Assembly: GCA_958450865.1 (NCBI GenBank)
Contig: CAUDNY010000002.1
Location: forward strand, 1-64,000
Direction: 5' to 3'
DNA length: 64,000 bases
Source: an uncultured Collinsella sp.
Lineage (GTDB): Bacteria > Actinomycetota > Coriobacteriia > Coriobacteriales > Coriobacteriaceae
The notes under the pieces were generated by a model that did not search any database, was not told the origin of the DNA, and saw nothing but the letters and a program-made list of their open reading frames with translations. Position 1 is the stretch's first letter, and every line of letters starts with the position of its first letter. This document shows positions 42,587 through 50,574 of this stretch, piece by piece. A program made the translations under genes and the position numbers.

Positions 42587-43439
42587 ATACCATTACCTCT
42601 CTGTTGCAGAAAAATGGAACATGCTTAAGATAGCATATTTACAGCAGATATTTTATATACTGTGCTAAGGGTTTTGAATGGTTAGAGAGTGGCACAAAAT
42701 TTCATGTGATTTGGCGCGAGCTGTCTTCGAACTAGCGACAGAGAAATACCCTGCTCCTGACTTGCATTCCAGCGGACATCTGCCTGCTTGATTCACGAAG
42801 GCAGGCTGAGATTCAGTCAGCTCCTCCTCCTACATGAACCGGAAAACTGCCTTGATGAGGAGCCACTCAAACGAGTTGATGCCGTTAATCAATATCTTCA
42901 TCTATCAATCCCTCCATCCAATAATTATCAGTGTCGTCAACCTCGTCGTCTGAGGGCTGCACATTCATAGTCAGTGCCTGCAGCTTGGTGACGAGTGCGT
43001 AGCTGCAGTCGTATTTCCTTGTGATCTCCTCGCAATCGGTATCTTCTACTGACAGTCAGCCCTTCGTTGCGTTATACAGCGCCACAATGCGCTGGCCGAT
43101 GCTGTACCCGTGAGAATTCCCGAGCATGATACTGGCGTTATCATTCGGGGTCGCGGAGCTTGCGCTCGTTGTAGCGGATGAACGAGCGGATCATGCGCGA
43201 GGCAGTCGCACGCGGGGCCTTCGACTCGCCCCTGAGGGCGATGTCGGCCGAGAGCAGTGCCCTGTCGGATGCGCACCGGTTGATCGGCTTCTCCGGATGC
43301 TTGCCGAACCCGTCGCTCAGGAAGTAGGTCCTGGGAAGCTCAGAGTCGCGCACTCCCTTGCCACGAACAGTTTCATGTCGAGGGTTTTGAGCCTGTAGAG
43401 GGACGCGAACACGACGGTCAGGATACGTTCGGTGGTTAA
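42587..43439. other. Decayed stretch upstream of IetAS
   Basis: No intact gene is seen. On the minus strand 42885-43136 reads NASIMLGNSHGYSIGQRI onward, a stop, then EEITRKYDCSYALVTKLQAL and an acidic end, probably an unidentified broken gene. A further minus frame (43141-43353, IRSFIRYNERKLRDPE) is protein-like but unrecognised. The IetA promoter should lie near 42600-42660. Confidence 0.35.
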
Positions 43440-43559
43440 CATGGCGGGGCCAAGTCTGTGCTCATGCTGGTCGCCGCCAGGCTAAAGCACATCGCCGAGA
43501 ACGAGTGGGGCAGCAGGCGCTACCTGGATGCATCGATGCTCAAGGAGGTTGAGGCGTAG
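43440..43559 (+). pseudogene. IS256-type transposase C-terminal scrap
   Basis: The frame reads HGGAKSVLMLVAARLKHI, then AENEWGSRRYLDASMLKEVEA and a stop. This resembles the C-terminal end of IS256/mutator-family transposases (AARLKHI.E..WGSRRYLD). Nothing of the catalytic domain is seen upstream in frame, so it is a scar of a former insertion. Confidence 0.5.
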
Positions 43560-43755
43560 GAAACATCACCGTTGCGCCGATGGCTTGCATGGGTGCGGCT
43601 GAATTTGCGAAAGATTATTGACGGTATGGCGGAGCCTAGCTGCGAGCGGAATATAAAAGAAGCGGCGCTGCCAATAGCAGCGCCGCCTGCATCATCAAAG
43701 AAGAATCGTTATCGACCGTCTCGGGGGCTCTTCGTTAAAATCCAGAGCATGTCGA

Positions 43756-44328
43756 TTACCATTCATCGAAGTCCATCCACTCCACAGGCAGCATCAGACC
43801 GTAATAATCGACGGGCGTTTTGAATCGAATCCTGCACAAATGACCGTCACTCTTCCGCACCCAACTGCGTCCGTAGCGATCGGTGAAAGCCACCTCGCAG
43901 CCGAAGGTCTTATGCATCGAGCAATCGAGATACCCGATGCGCCTCACGGTTTTGCCCGGAGCAACAGACGAGAGTAGAACTCTGCAGCCACACCCCTCGA
44001 CGTCCCTCCCGTCTTGAGGCCCGGCACCTTGGACGAGCACGGCAGTGAGGATAACTTGGTAAACGACGTCGTTGCTATTGTTCATCACTTCTAGTCCGAA
44101 CTGCGGCGCGAAATCAACCCTGCACCTGCCTACCGTGGTCGTCTCCCCCTCGGGCATCCTGACCACACGGGCACAGATGGCCGAGGCTTGGCTCCGCGCG
44201 GCCGCCCGGCGGCTCCGTATCAGCGTGACAATCCACTGGAGGAGAGTGAGCGCCAACGAGAGGAAAGCAACAGCCGTGCCGAAATCGATTTGACCGTTGA
44301 AACTAATTACAACGCTATCTGGGAACAT
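43756..44328 (-). CDS. Membrane-anchored protein, unknown
   Basis: A 190-residue protein with a single N-terminal membrane span (about residues 16-36, TAVAFLSLALTLLQWIVTLI) followed by basic residues, so the rest is probably cytoplasmic. The soluble part has paired strands with Cys (EGCGCRVLLSS, YLDCSMHKTFGCEV) and DRYGRSWVR. I do not recognise the family. No strong ribosome site is visible before ATG 44328. Such one-span proteins with a small sensor-like domain occur in accessory regions of actinobacteria. It lies between an IS256 scar and a HEPN-like gene. Confidence 0.55.
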   Translation of the reverse strand: MFPDSVVISFNGQIDFGTAVAFLSLALTLLQWIVTLIRSRRAAARSQASAICARVVRMPEGETTTVGRCRVDFAPQFGLEVMNNSNDVVYQVILTAVLVQGAGPQDGRDVEGCGCRVLLSSVAPGKTVRRIGYLDCSMHKTFGCEVAFTDRYGRSWVRKSDGHLCRIRFKTPVDYYGLMLPVEWMDFDEW

Positions 44329-44672
44329 TTGGTCAACCCATCCGCCAGCGCCGCCGCCTCAAGGAGAGGCTTCCGGTCAACGGGCCCCACTTGGCGAACG
44401 CTCGCTGCTCCCGCCGCACATCCCGCATTCTGTCCGCAGACCTCTCGTGAAGCCCGGGGTAAAAGAGCACGCGGTAGAGCTCGTAAAACCCTTCTCCAGG
44501 CATATCATCGTCGGAGCGCACGATATCACCGTCTCCTTCCTCTACAGATTCCGCCTTATCGTGACCTTATAAAACCTCGTGTCTGGATTCACCAGGGCTT
44601 TAGCAGGATTTGATCTGAAACCATGATTCCAACCAATGGTTTTACAAACGATAAAGAGCGGTCTCCAGCTGC
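44329..44672. other. Intergenic with a weak small frame
   Basis: A 62-codon minus-strand frame (44333-44521, GTG start, GGAG about 11 bases before) ends four bases before the next gene. It reads MPGEGFYELYRVLFYPGLHE and then turns arginine-rich. It could be real, but I cannot support it beyond position. Nothing else is seen. Confidence 0.3.
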
Positions 44673-45308
44673 TTATTTACCATTCTCGACAAGATAATCG
44701 AAGTCAATCAGCTGAAGCTGCTCTACGAACTTCTCCAAATACGAGACAACTTCCTCGTCATTCACGAATAGCGGCCTGTCCTGCGTCAGTCTGCCTGATT
44801 TGTCCTGCGGATAGCGGAGACTGATGCCGTTGTCATCGATTTCGGCAATGGCTTTTACAAAAGCACCCATGTTCTTGATGGTTGTATTGTCTTCACGGCA
44901 CTTTTGCCCCGGAAACCTCGAGAGCAAGGAGTTCCACAGGTTTGTAAGGCTGTGGTCTTTCTTAGGCTTAGCCCCACATCTTTTTATCACCCTCTTGATT
45001 GAAAGCTCAATACAGTGCCTTGTGAGGAACATCACCGGAATCGCGTAGGAATGTTCCAGAATCACATACATGGCCGGCCTGTCGGTCGCTCTCCTCCCGG
45101 CGGCCGCAAGCTCCTTGGCGGCATTGAGGAAGGATCTAATGAACTCATCGTCGAACCTGTCGGCTTTAAGCTCGTCTTTCACCAGGGCAGACGAGTCCAA
45201 CAGCATGAAATTCCTCAAAGTGGGGTCATTGAAGCCATGCATCTGAGGCTTCATGACCTGTTGATTCTTGTATTTAGGGAACACATGGTCATTGAACACG
45301 CTATCCAT
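44673..45308 (-). CDS. HEPN-like protein
   Basis: A 211-residue soluble helical protein. The pattern PVMFLTRHCIELSIKRVIKRC followed by KKDHSLTNLWNSLLSRF and a late ISLRYPQD resembles HEPN-type or related helical-bundle proteins, in which Arg-x3-Glu and His-(S/D)-Leu-x3-Trp are usual. A true RNase motif (Rx4-6H) is not evident except RHCIE. AGGAGGG lies about nine bases before the ATG. It stands alone; no MNT partner is beside it, though an orphan MNT gene lies 13 kb away at 31225. Confidence 0.5.
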   Translation of the reverse strand: MDSVFNDHVFPKYKNQQVMKPQMHGFNDPTLRNFMLLDSSALVKDELKADRFDDEFIRSFLNAAKELAAAGRRATDRPAMYVILEHSYAIPVMFLTRHCIELSIKRVIKRCGAKPKKDHSLTNLWNSLLSRFPGQKCREDNTTIKNMGAFVKAIAEIDDNGISLRYPQDKSGRLTQDRPLFVNDEEVVSYLEKFVEQLQLIDFDYLVENGK

Positions 45309-45810
45309 CAGAGAATCCCTCCTGTCTTCGCGTCTATCCTCGCCCCCGACTTCGAGTCGATGAACTCGTCCACAGCCTCGCCATAATAGACCAATAGATA
45401 GTACATCTGGGCTGATGCGGTGCCCACAGCGATGCCAGAAACTCAGACGCCCATGAATGGCGGGGAAACGTTACGAGATGGATAACGCTCCAGAGCGCAT
45501 AAGGTCCGGCTACTTTGCTCGACCGGCGACGAAGCCCCATTACAGTCAGAAACGAGCTATTCGATACCCCGTTGATGCATTTCCCGGTGTCGCATACGAT
45601 GCAAGCAAGCCCGTCTGGGCCGCCGATCGGGCGCCCGCGTACGGCCGTCTTTCCCTGCCCCGAAGAGGGCCCGGGGGGTATTGCCGACGCAGGCGTCGCC
45701 GTTTCAGACGACTGATAGGAAACTGCCGGACCTCAGGGAAGATGGCCACGGCCAGGTAATGTGGGTGTCGCGGGAAACGGCTTCCGATCGACCGACGATT
45801 GGAGGATACC
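45309..45810. other. Intergenic, no gene seen
   Basis: GC-rich sequence with overlapping arginine-rich shadow frames on both strands but no ribosome site or motif. It probably represents remains of the insertion whose transposase scrap follows. Confidence 0.35.
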
Positions 45811-45975
45811 ATGGCCAACAACGCAGCGCCCGCGAGGAGGGCCGTCCTCTAGCTCGATGTCGGGAAGTCCTTCCACTGGGCCTGCATGCTCACCCGGGAC
45901 GGGCAGGTCGCCGTCAACCGCCCCGTCGCGAACTCCTAGCATGAGCTCGACAGGCTGTTCTCGCTTGGTGACCAC
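45811..45975 (+). pseudogene. IS110-family transposase N-terminal scrap
   Basis: From ATG 45811, preceded by GGAGG, the frame reads MANNAAPARRAVL, a TAG, then LDVGKSFHWACMLTRDGQVA and, after another TAG, HELDRLFS. The LDVGKSFHWA segment is the first Asp motif (DEDD, RuvC-like) of IS110 transposases. Two in-frame stops and loss of the rest make it a dead scar at the edge of the polysaccharide locus. Confidence 0.65.
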
Positions 45976-46013
45976 CGCCGCACTTACCGGCACAGAGCTA
46001 TACGCCAGGCACA

Positions 46014-46043
46014 AGAAAAGCCGCCGTTAAAGAACGGCGGCTT
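46014..46043 (-). terminator. Terminator of the polysaccharide operon
   Basis: AAGCCGCCGTT pairs with its complement over 11 bp around four bases. On the minus strand it is followed by TTTTCTTG. It lies 28 bases after the last gene of the operon. Confidence 0.85.
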
Positions 46044-46070
46044 TGATTCTCGCATATTTATTAAGAGCGA

Positions 46071-47525
46071 CTAGAGCGTCTTGAGGTACTCCCCCAGCTC
46101 TTCCTCCCAGTCGGGCATGTGGAAGCCTGCGGACTCCAGCTTGGACAGGTCGAGCGCGGAGTGGACCGGGCGCGGTGCGATGGGGCCGGCGGCGCTGGCG
46201 TAGTAGTCGGCCGTGGAGACCGGGACCACCTTGCCGCCGTTGCCGTTGGCGGCCTCGAAGACCTCACGCGCGATTTCGGCCCAGGAGGCGACGCGGCCGC
46301 TGCCGGTGCAGTCGTAGGTGCCGTAGGGGGCCTTGCTATCCAGCACGTGGAAGATGGCCGCGGCCATGTCGCGCGTGAAGGTCAGGCGGCCCATCTGGTC
46401 GTCCACGACCGTGATCCGGGCGAGCTCATCCTCCGGGTCGGCGACGCGGTCGGACAGGCCCTTCATGGTCTTGACGAAGTTGTGCCCCTCGCCGATGACC
46501 CAGGAGCTGCGCATGATGTAGTGGCGCGGGCAGCCGGCCACGGCGATGTCGCCGGCGGCCTTGGTCTGGCCGTAGACGGACAGCGGGCTGAGGGGCTCGT
46601 CCTCGTCATGGACCTCGGAGGTGCCGTCGAAGACGTAGTCGGAGGACACGTGCACGAGCGTGATCCCGTGCCCGGCGCAGGTGCGGGCGAGGAGCGCGGG
46701 CCCCGTCGCGTTGGCCTTCCAGGCGGTCACGCGGCCCTCGGGGGTCTCGGCTTTATCCACGGCCGTGTAGGCGCCGCAGTTGATGACGGTGCCGTAGAGC
46801 GACCAGTCGTACTTGGAGTAGGCGTCCGGGTCGGACATGTCGAAGGTGTCGATGTCGCAGAAGTCGAAGTCCTTGGCGACGCCGCGCTCCTCCGCCAGCG
46901 CGCGGACCGCGCGGCCCAGCTGGCCGTTGCAGCCGGTGACGAGGGTGCGCTTCGGAGCCATGGGGACGACGTCTTTCAGCATCGGGTGGTTGAGGTCGGC
47001 CTCGGATACGGTGGCCTGATCCAGCGGGATGGGCCACTCGATGGCGAGCTCGGGGTCGGCGAGGTTGACGAAGGTGTAGGTCTTCTTCAATTCGAGCGAC
47101 CAGTGGGCGTCCACCAGGTAGGTGTAGGCGGTGCCGTCCTCCAGGGCCTGGAAGGAGTTGCCCACGCCGCGCGGAACGTAGATGGCCTTGCTCGGGTCGA
47201 GCACGGTCGTGTAGACCTTCCCGTAGGTGGCGCTGCCCTCGCGGAGGTCCACCCAGGCGCCGAAGACCGAGCCGCGGGCCACGGAGATGAACTTGTCCCA
47301 GGGCTCGGCGTGGATGCCGCGGGTGACGCCGGCCCTGTCGTTGTATGAGATGTTGTTCTGCACCCAGCGGTGGTCGGGAAGCCCCAGCGCCACCATCTTC
47401 TCGCGCTGCCAGTTCTCCTTGAACCAGCCGCGCGAGTCGCCGTGGACGGAGAGCTCAACCACCTTGAGCCCGGGGATGCCGGTCTCGGTCACGGTGAGCT
47501 GCTTCTCGAAGTCGAATTCTGCCAT
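46071..47525 (-). CDS. RmlC-RmlD fusion, dTDP-rhamnose synthesis
   Basis: A 484-residue fusion. Residues 1-200 are a dTDP-4-dehydrorhamnose 3,5-epimerase (RmlC): SRGWFKENWQ, the catalytic His in RGIHAEPWDKF, YVPRGVGNSFQAL. Residues 205-484 are the dTDP-4-dehydrorhamnose reductase (RmlD): TGCNGQLGRAV NAD-binding motif, SSDYVFDG, and the YGQTKAAGD Tyr-x3-Lys pair. Together they finish dTDP-L-rhamnose. Such fusions occur in Bifidobacterium and other actinobacteria. It is the last gene of the operon, 15 bases after rfbB, and is followed by the terminator. The rhamnose is used by the DUF1972 transferase. Confidence 0.95.
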   Translation of the reverse strand: MAEFDFEKQLTVTETGIPGLKVVELSVHGDSRGWFKENWQREKMVALGLPDHRWVQNNISYNDRAGVTRGIHAEPWDKFISVARGSVFGAWVDLREGSATYGKVYTTVLDPSKAIYVPRGVGNSFQALEDGTAYTYLVDAHWSLELKKTYTFVNLADPELAIEWPIPLDQATVSEADLNHPMLKDVVPMAPKRTLVTGCNGQLGRAVRALAEERGVAKDFDFCDIDTFDMSDPDAYSKYDWSLYGTVINCGAYTAVDKAETPEGRVTAWKANATGPALLARTCAGHGITLVHVSSDYVFDGTSEVHDEDEPLSPLSVYGQTKAAGDIAVAGCPRHYIMRSSWVIGEGHNFVKTMKGLSDRVADPEDELARITVVDDQMGRLTFTRDMAAAIFHVLDSKAPYGTYDCTGSGRVASWAEIAREVFEAANGNGGKVVPVSTADYYASAAGPIAPRPVHSALDLSKLESAGFHMPDWEEELGEYLKTL

Positions 47526-47540
47526 GAGCTCCGTTCCTTT

Positions 47541-48563
47541 CTACTGCCCTTGGGCCTTGTAGCGGGCCTCGGTGGCCTCCTTGGCGGGGCGCCACCAGGG
47601 CTCGTTGGCGACGTACCAGTCTATGGTTGCCTTGAGGCCCTCGGCGAAGTCGGTGTGTGCCGGCCTCCAGCCCAGCTCCCGCTGGAGCTTGGTGGAGTCG
47701 ATGGCGTAGCGGCGGTCGTGGCCGGGGCGGTCGGCGACCCAGTCGAAGTCCTCGGGGTCGCGGCCCATGGCCTCCAGGATCATGCGCAGCACGGTGATGT
47801 TGTTCTTCTCGCCGTCGGCGCCGATGAGGTAGGTCTCCCCCATGCGGCCCTTGGTGAGGATGTCCCACACCGCGGAGCTGTGGTCCTCGGTGTGGATCCA
47901 GTCGCGGACGTTCTCGCCCCTCCCGTAGAGCTTGGGGCGGACGCCGTCGACGATGTTCGTGATCTGCCTGGGGATGAACTTCTCCACGTGCTGGTAGGGG
48001 CCGTAGTTGTTGGAGCAGTTGGAGATCGTGGTGCGAAGCCCGTAGGTGCGGGTCCAGGCGCGCACGAGCATGTCGGAGGACGCCTTTGTCGAGCTGTACG
48101 GCGAGCTCGGGTGGTAGGGCGTCTCCTCTGTGAACTTCGCCGGGTCGTCGAGCGCCAGGTCGCCGTAGACCTCGTCGGTGGAGACGTGGTGGTAGCGGAT
48201 TCCGTATTTGCGGACGGCCTCCAGAAGGCGGAAGGTGCCCTCCACGTTGGTGCGCAGGAACGGCTCCGGGTCGGCGATGGAGTTGTCGTTGTGGCTCTCG
48301 GCGGCGTAGTGCACGATGGCGTCGTGGCCCGGTACCAGCCTGTCCAGCAGCCCGGCGTCGCAGATGTCGCCGACGACGAGCTCCACGCGGTCCGACGGCA
48401 GGCCCGCGATGTTCTCGGGGTTGCCGGCGTAGGTCAGCTTGTCCAGGACGGTGACGTGCACCCCGGGGTGGTTGTTGACCACGTAGTGCACGAAGTTGCT
48501 GCCGATGAAGCCGCAGCCGCCCGTGACGATGATGTTCCTGGGCTCGAAGAGCTCTTCAGACAT
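47541..48563 (-). CDS. rfbB: dTDP-glucose 4,6-dehydratase
   Basis: A 340-residue extended short-chain dehydrogenase (RmlB) that converts dTDP-glucose to dTDP-4-keto-6-deoxyglucose. It shows TGGCGFIGSNF (NAD binding), AAESHNDNS, the STDEVYGDL active-site segment, YSSTKASSD (Tyr-x3-Lys), and SNNYGPYQ. ATG 48563 is favoured by AGGAG eight bases before it; a frame start at 48581 would precede the ribosome site. It lies between rfbA and the RmlC-RmlD fusion. Confidence 0.96.
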   Translation of the reverse strand: MSEELFEPRNIIVTGGCGFIGSNFVHYVVNNHPGVHVTVLDKLTYAGNPENIAGLPSDRVELVVGDICDAGLLDRLVPGHDAIVHYAAESHNDNSIADPEPFLRTNVEGTFRLLEAVRKYGIRYHHVSTDEVYGDLALDDPAKFTEETPYHPSSPYSSTKASSDMLVRAWTRTYGLRTTISNCSNNYGPYQHVEKFIPRQITNIVDGVRPKLYGRGENVRDWIHTEDHSSAVWDILTKGRMGETYLIGADGEKNNITVLRMILEAMGRDPEDFDWVADRPGHDRRYAIDSTKLQRELGWRPAHTDFAEGLKATIDWYVANEPWWRPAKEATEARYKAQGQ

Positions 48564-48585
48564 GTCTCTATCTCCTGTCATCCGT

Positions 48586-49485
48586 TTAGTACTCGCGCGG
48601 GCTGTTGACGATCTCGCCGGCGGCGACCTTCTTCAGGTGCTGCCCGTAGACCGACTTGCCGTAGGCCTTGGCGGCTTCCTCCAGCTCGGCGGTCGTGATC
48701 CAGCCGTTCTCCCAGGCGATCTCCTCGGGCACGGACACGGGCAGGTCCTGGGAGTGCTCCACGGCGCGGACGAACTCCGCCGCCTCGTGCAGGCTCTCCA
48801 TGGTGCCGGTGTCCAGCCACGCGTAGCCGCGTCCGAGGGTGACGACGGACAGCGTCCCCTCCTCCAGGTACATCTGGTTGAGCGTGGTGATCTCCAGCTC
48901 GCCGCGGGCCGACGGTTTCACCTCGTGGGCCTTGGCGGCGACGTCGCCCGGGTAGAAGTACAGGCCGGTGACGGCGTAGGAGCTCTTGGGGCGCTCGGGC
49001 TTCTCCTCGATGGAGACGGCCCCGCCCTGCGCATCGAACTCCACGACGCCGAAGCGCTCGGGGTCGTCCACGTGGTAGCCGAAGACCGTGGCGCGGCCCG
49101 ACTGCGCGTTCTCGACGGCCTTCTTCAGGTGGCGGCTGAGGCCGTTGCCGTAGAAGATGTTGTCGCCGAGCACCAGGGCGCACGGCTCGCCGGCGATGAA
49201 GTCCTCGCCGATGGTGAAGGCCTGCGCCAGGCCGTCGGGGCTCGGCTGCTCGGCGTAGGAGAGGTTCACGCCGTAGCGCGAGCCGTCCCCGAGCAGGCGC
49301 TCGAAGTTGGGGAGGTCGGTCGGCGTGGAGATGACCAGGATGTCCCGGATGCCCGCCAGCATGAGGGTGGACAGCGGGTAATAGATCATGGGCTTGTCGT
49401 AGACCGGCAGCAGCTGCTTGGAGGTCACGAGCGTGAGCGGGTACAGGCGCGTGCCGGACCCGCCGGCGAGGATAATGCCTTTCAT
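48586..49485 (-). CDS. rfbA: Glucose-1-phosphate thymidylyltransferase
   Basis: The 299-residue RmlA makes dTDP-glucose from glucose 1-phosphate and dTTP, the first step to dTDP-rhamnose. It shows GIILAGGSGTRLYPLT, VYDKPMIYYPLSTLMLAGI, LVLGDNIFYG, the VVEFD stretch, EEKPERPKS and AWLDTGT. The length is normal. It is followed by rfbB and the RmlC-RmlD fusion. Upstream lies a broken UDP-GlcNAc 2-epimerase gene. Confidence 0.97.
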   Translation of the reverse strand: MKGIILAGGSGTRLYPLTLVTSKQLLPVYDKPMIYYPLSTLMLAGIRDILVISTPTDLPNFERLLGDGSRYGVNLSYAEQPSPDGLAQAFTIGEDFIAGEPCALVLGDNIFYGNGLSRHLKKAVENAQSGRATVFGYHVDDPERFGVVEFDAQGGAVSIEEKPERPKSSYAVTGLYFYPGDVAAKAHEVKPSARGELEITTLNQMYLEEGTLSVVTLGRGYAWLDTGTMESLHEAAEFVRAVEHSQDLPVSVPEEIAWENGWITTAELEEAAKAYGKSVYGQHLKKVAAGEIVNSPREY

Positions 49486-49514
49486 TTAATCTGTCCTCTA
49501 CAATCGAAATGTGT

Positions 49515-49877
49515 TTTAAATCAAGCGATAAAATGGCTCGGAACAAACGGTGTATGGGCTCGCCGAGGTTCTCGCGGCGGTACGCCGTAATGAGGATGAG
49601 GCGGCTCCCGGCAGCCAAGTCGAGCTCGCGGGTGGGAGTAGCCCTCGCGCACCGTCGTACGCAGCGCGTCGGTGCTGAAGTCGAACAGGTTCCGGCGGCT
49701 CATCTCCGTGGCCGTGAAGTACCAATTAGCCAGCATGTCCACAGCCTGCCAGTCGAACTCCTCAGGCCAGGGACTGTACAGGTTGCGCGTACGGAATTCC
49801 GCCTCAACGTGTCCGACGAGAATCTGCAGGTAGAAGCACGCGAGCGCTGCCGTACGACAGCCACCTTCCCGCACCAT
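49515..49877 (-). pseudogene. UDP-GlcNAc 2-epimerase (WecB-type) remnant
   Basis: Two frames carry parts of a WecB/MnaA-type epimerase. The first, 49877 downward, reads ALACFYLQILVGHVEAEFRT, then RNLYSPWPEEFDWQAVDML, then FTATEMSRRNL. After a shift near 49650 another frame gives GSRLILITAYRRENLGEPIH. Family members have HVEAGLRTGN..PFPEE and TAHRRENLG. The start and the C-terminal half are gone. The enzyme would supply UDP-ManNAc, so the locus may once have made a ManNAc-containing polymer. Confidence 0.75.
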
Positions 49878-49889
49878 CGATCTTTGCGG

Positions 49890-50531
49890 CTAGCTAACCC
49901 TCCCCGCTTCACCCTGCATGCGTATCTGCAGAGCCTTCTCGGCGAACTTCCGAGGCTCGTACGCGTCCTCAATCAGCATCATGAGCTCACTGGGCTCCAG
50001 CTCCCACCAGCGAGAATCCTCAAGCGCGTCGATCGTGTCGCCGTCGAAGCGCTTCCGTCGCTCCCTCGCGGGCGCGCCCGTCACAATCGAATAAGGCTCC
50101 ACGTCGTGGGTCACAATGCTGCCCGCGCCTATCACCGCGCCGTTGCCTATGCGATTGCACCCCGAGGTAATAATTACGCCATAGCCGACCCAGACATCGT
50201 TGCCGATCACGAGCCCGCTCCGCTCAACGTCGTAATCCGGCACCTCAGTGAACGTGGGGTTGTAAAGCAAGGGTGACATGACGGCCCTCTCCGTCGGATG
50301 GTTCGCTCCGAAGTAGCGGACGTTCCCGGCAAAGGAACAGTATCGGCCGACGAGGATAGACCCCCCCCCGCCGTTGAACGCGTCATCGAAGCAGGAGCCG
50401 TACGTGTGAAGGCCGACGTCGACGCCGTGCAGGCTCTTCGCATAAGCACGCAGCCCACTCGACCCCATCTGCCACTCAACGGAACCGCGCCATTTGTACT
50501 TCAGTTTTATCGCCAACGCCTTAGGGTTCAT
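49890..50531 (-). CDS. CatB-related hexapeptide O-acetyltransferase
   Basis: A 213-residue left-handed beta-helix acetyltransferase of the CatB/xenobiotic type. Hexapeptide turns appear as ILVGRYCSFAGNVRY, LVIGNDVWVGYGVIITSG, NRIGNGAVIGAGSIVTHDV, and YSIVTGAPAR; the catalytic His lies in GANHPTERAV. It probably O-acetylates a sugar of the polysaccharide using acetyl-CoA. A run of nine G bases (C on the plus strand, 50361-50369) encodes three of the glycines in NGGGGS, a possible slippage switch. ATG 50531 has GGAG nine bases before it. Confidence 0.88.
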   Translation of the reverse strand: MNPKALAIKLKYKWRGSVEWQMGSSGLRAYAKSLHGVDVGLHTYGSCFDDAFNGGGGSILVGRYCSFAGNVRYFGANHPTERAVMSPLLYNPTFTEVPDYDVERSGLVIGNDVWVGYGVIITSGCNRIGNGAVIGAGSIVTHDVEPYSIVTGAPARERRKRFDGDTIDALEDSRWWELEPSELMMLIEDAYEPRKFAEKALQIRMQGEAGRVS

Positions 50532-50574
50532 GCCACATATCTCCTTTAGCTCAATACTGCACATTCAGCGCCCG

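Noticed and set aside
43141..43353. A 70-codon minus frame possibly from an integrase or transposase
   Set aside because: The ending IRSFIRYNERKLRDPE is suggestive, but no catalytic motif or family pattern can be defended.
46119..47348. A 409-codon plus-strand frame opposite the RmlC-RmlD fusion
   Set aside because: A composition artefact of high third-position GC on the opposite strand; no ribosome site or family pattern.
48578..49618. A 346-codon minus frame overlapping rfbA in another phase
   Set aside because: Only its first 40 codons match a protein (the epimerase remnant). The remainder is arginine- and proline-rich shadow of rfbA.
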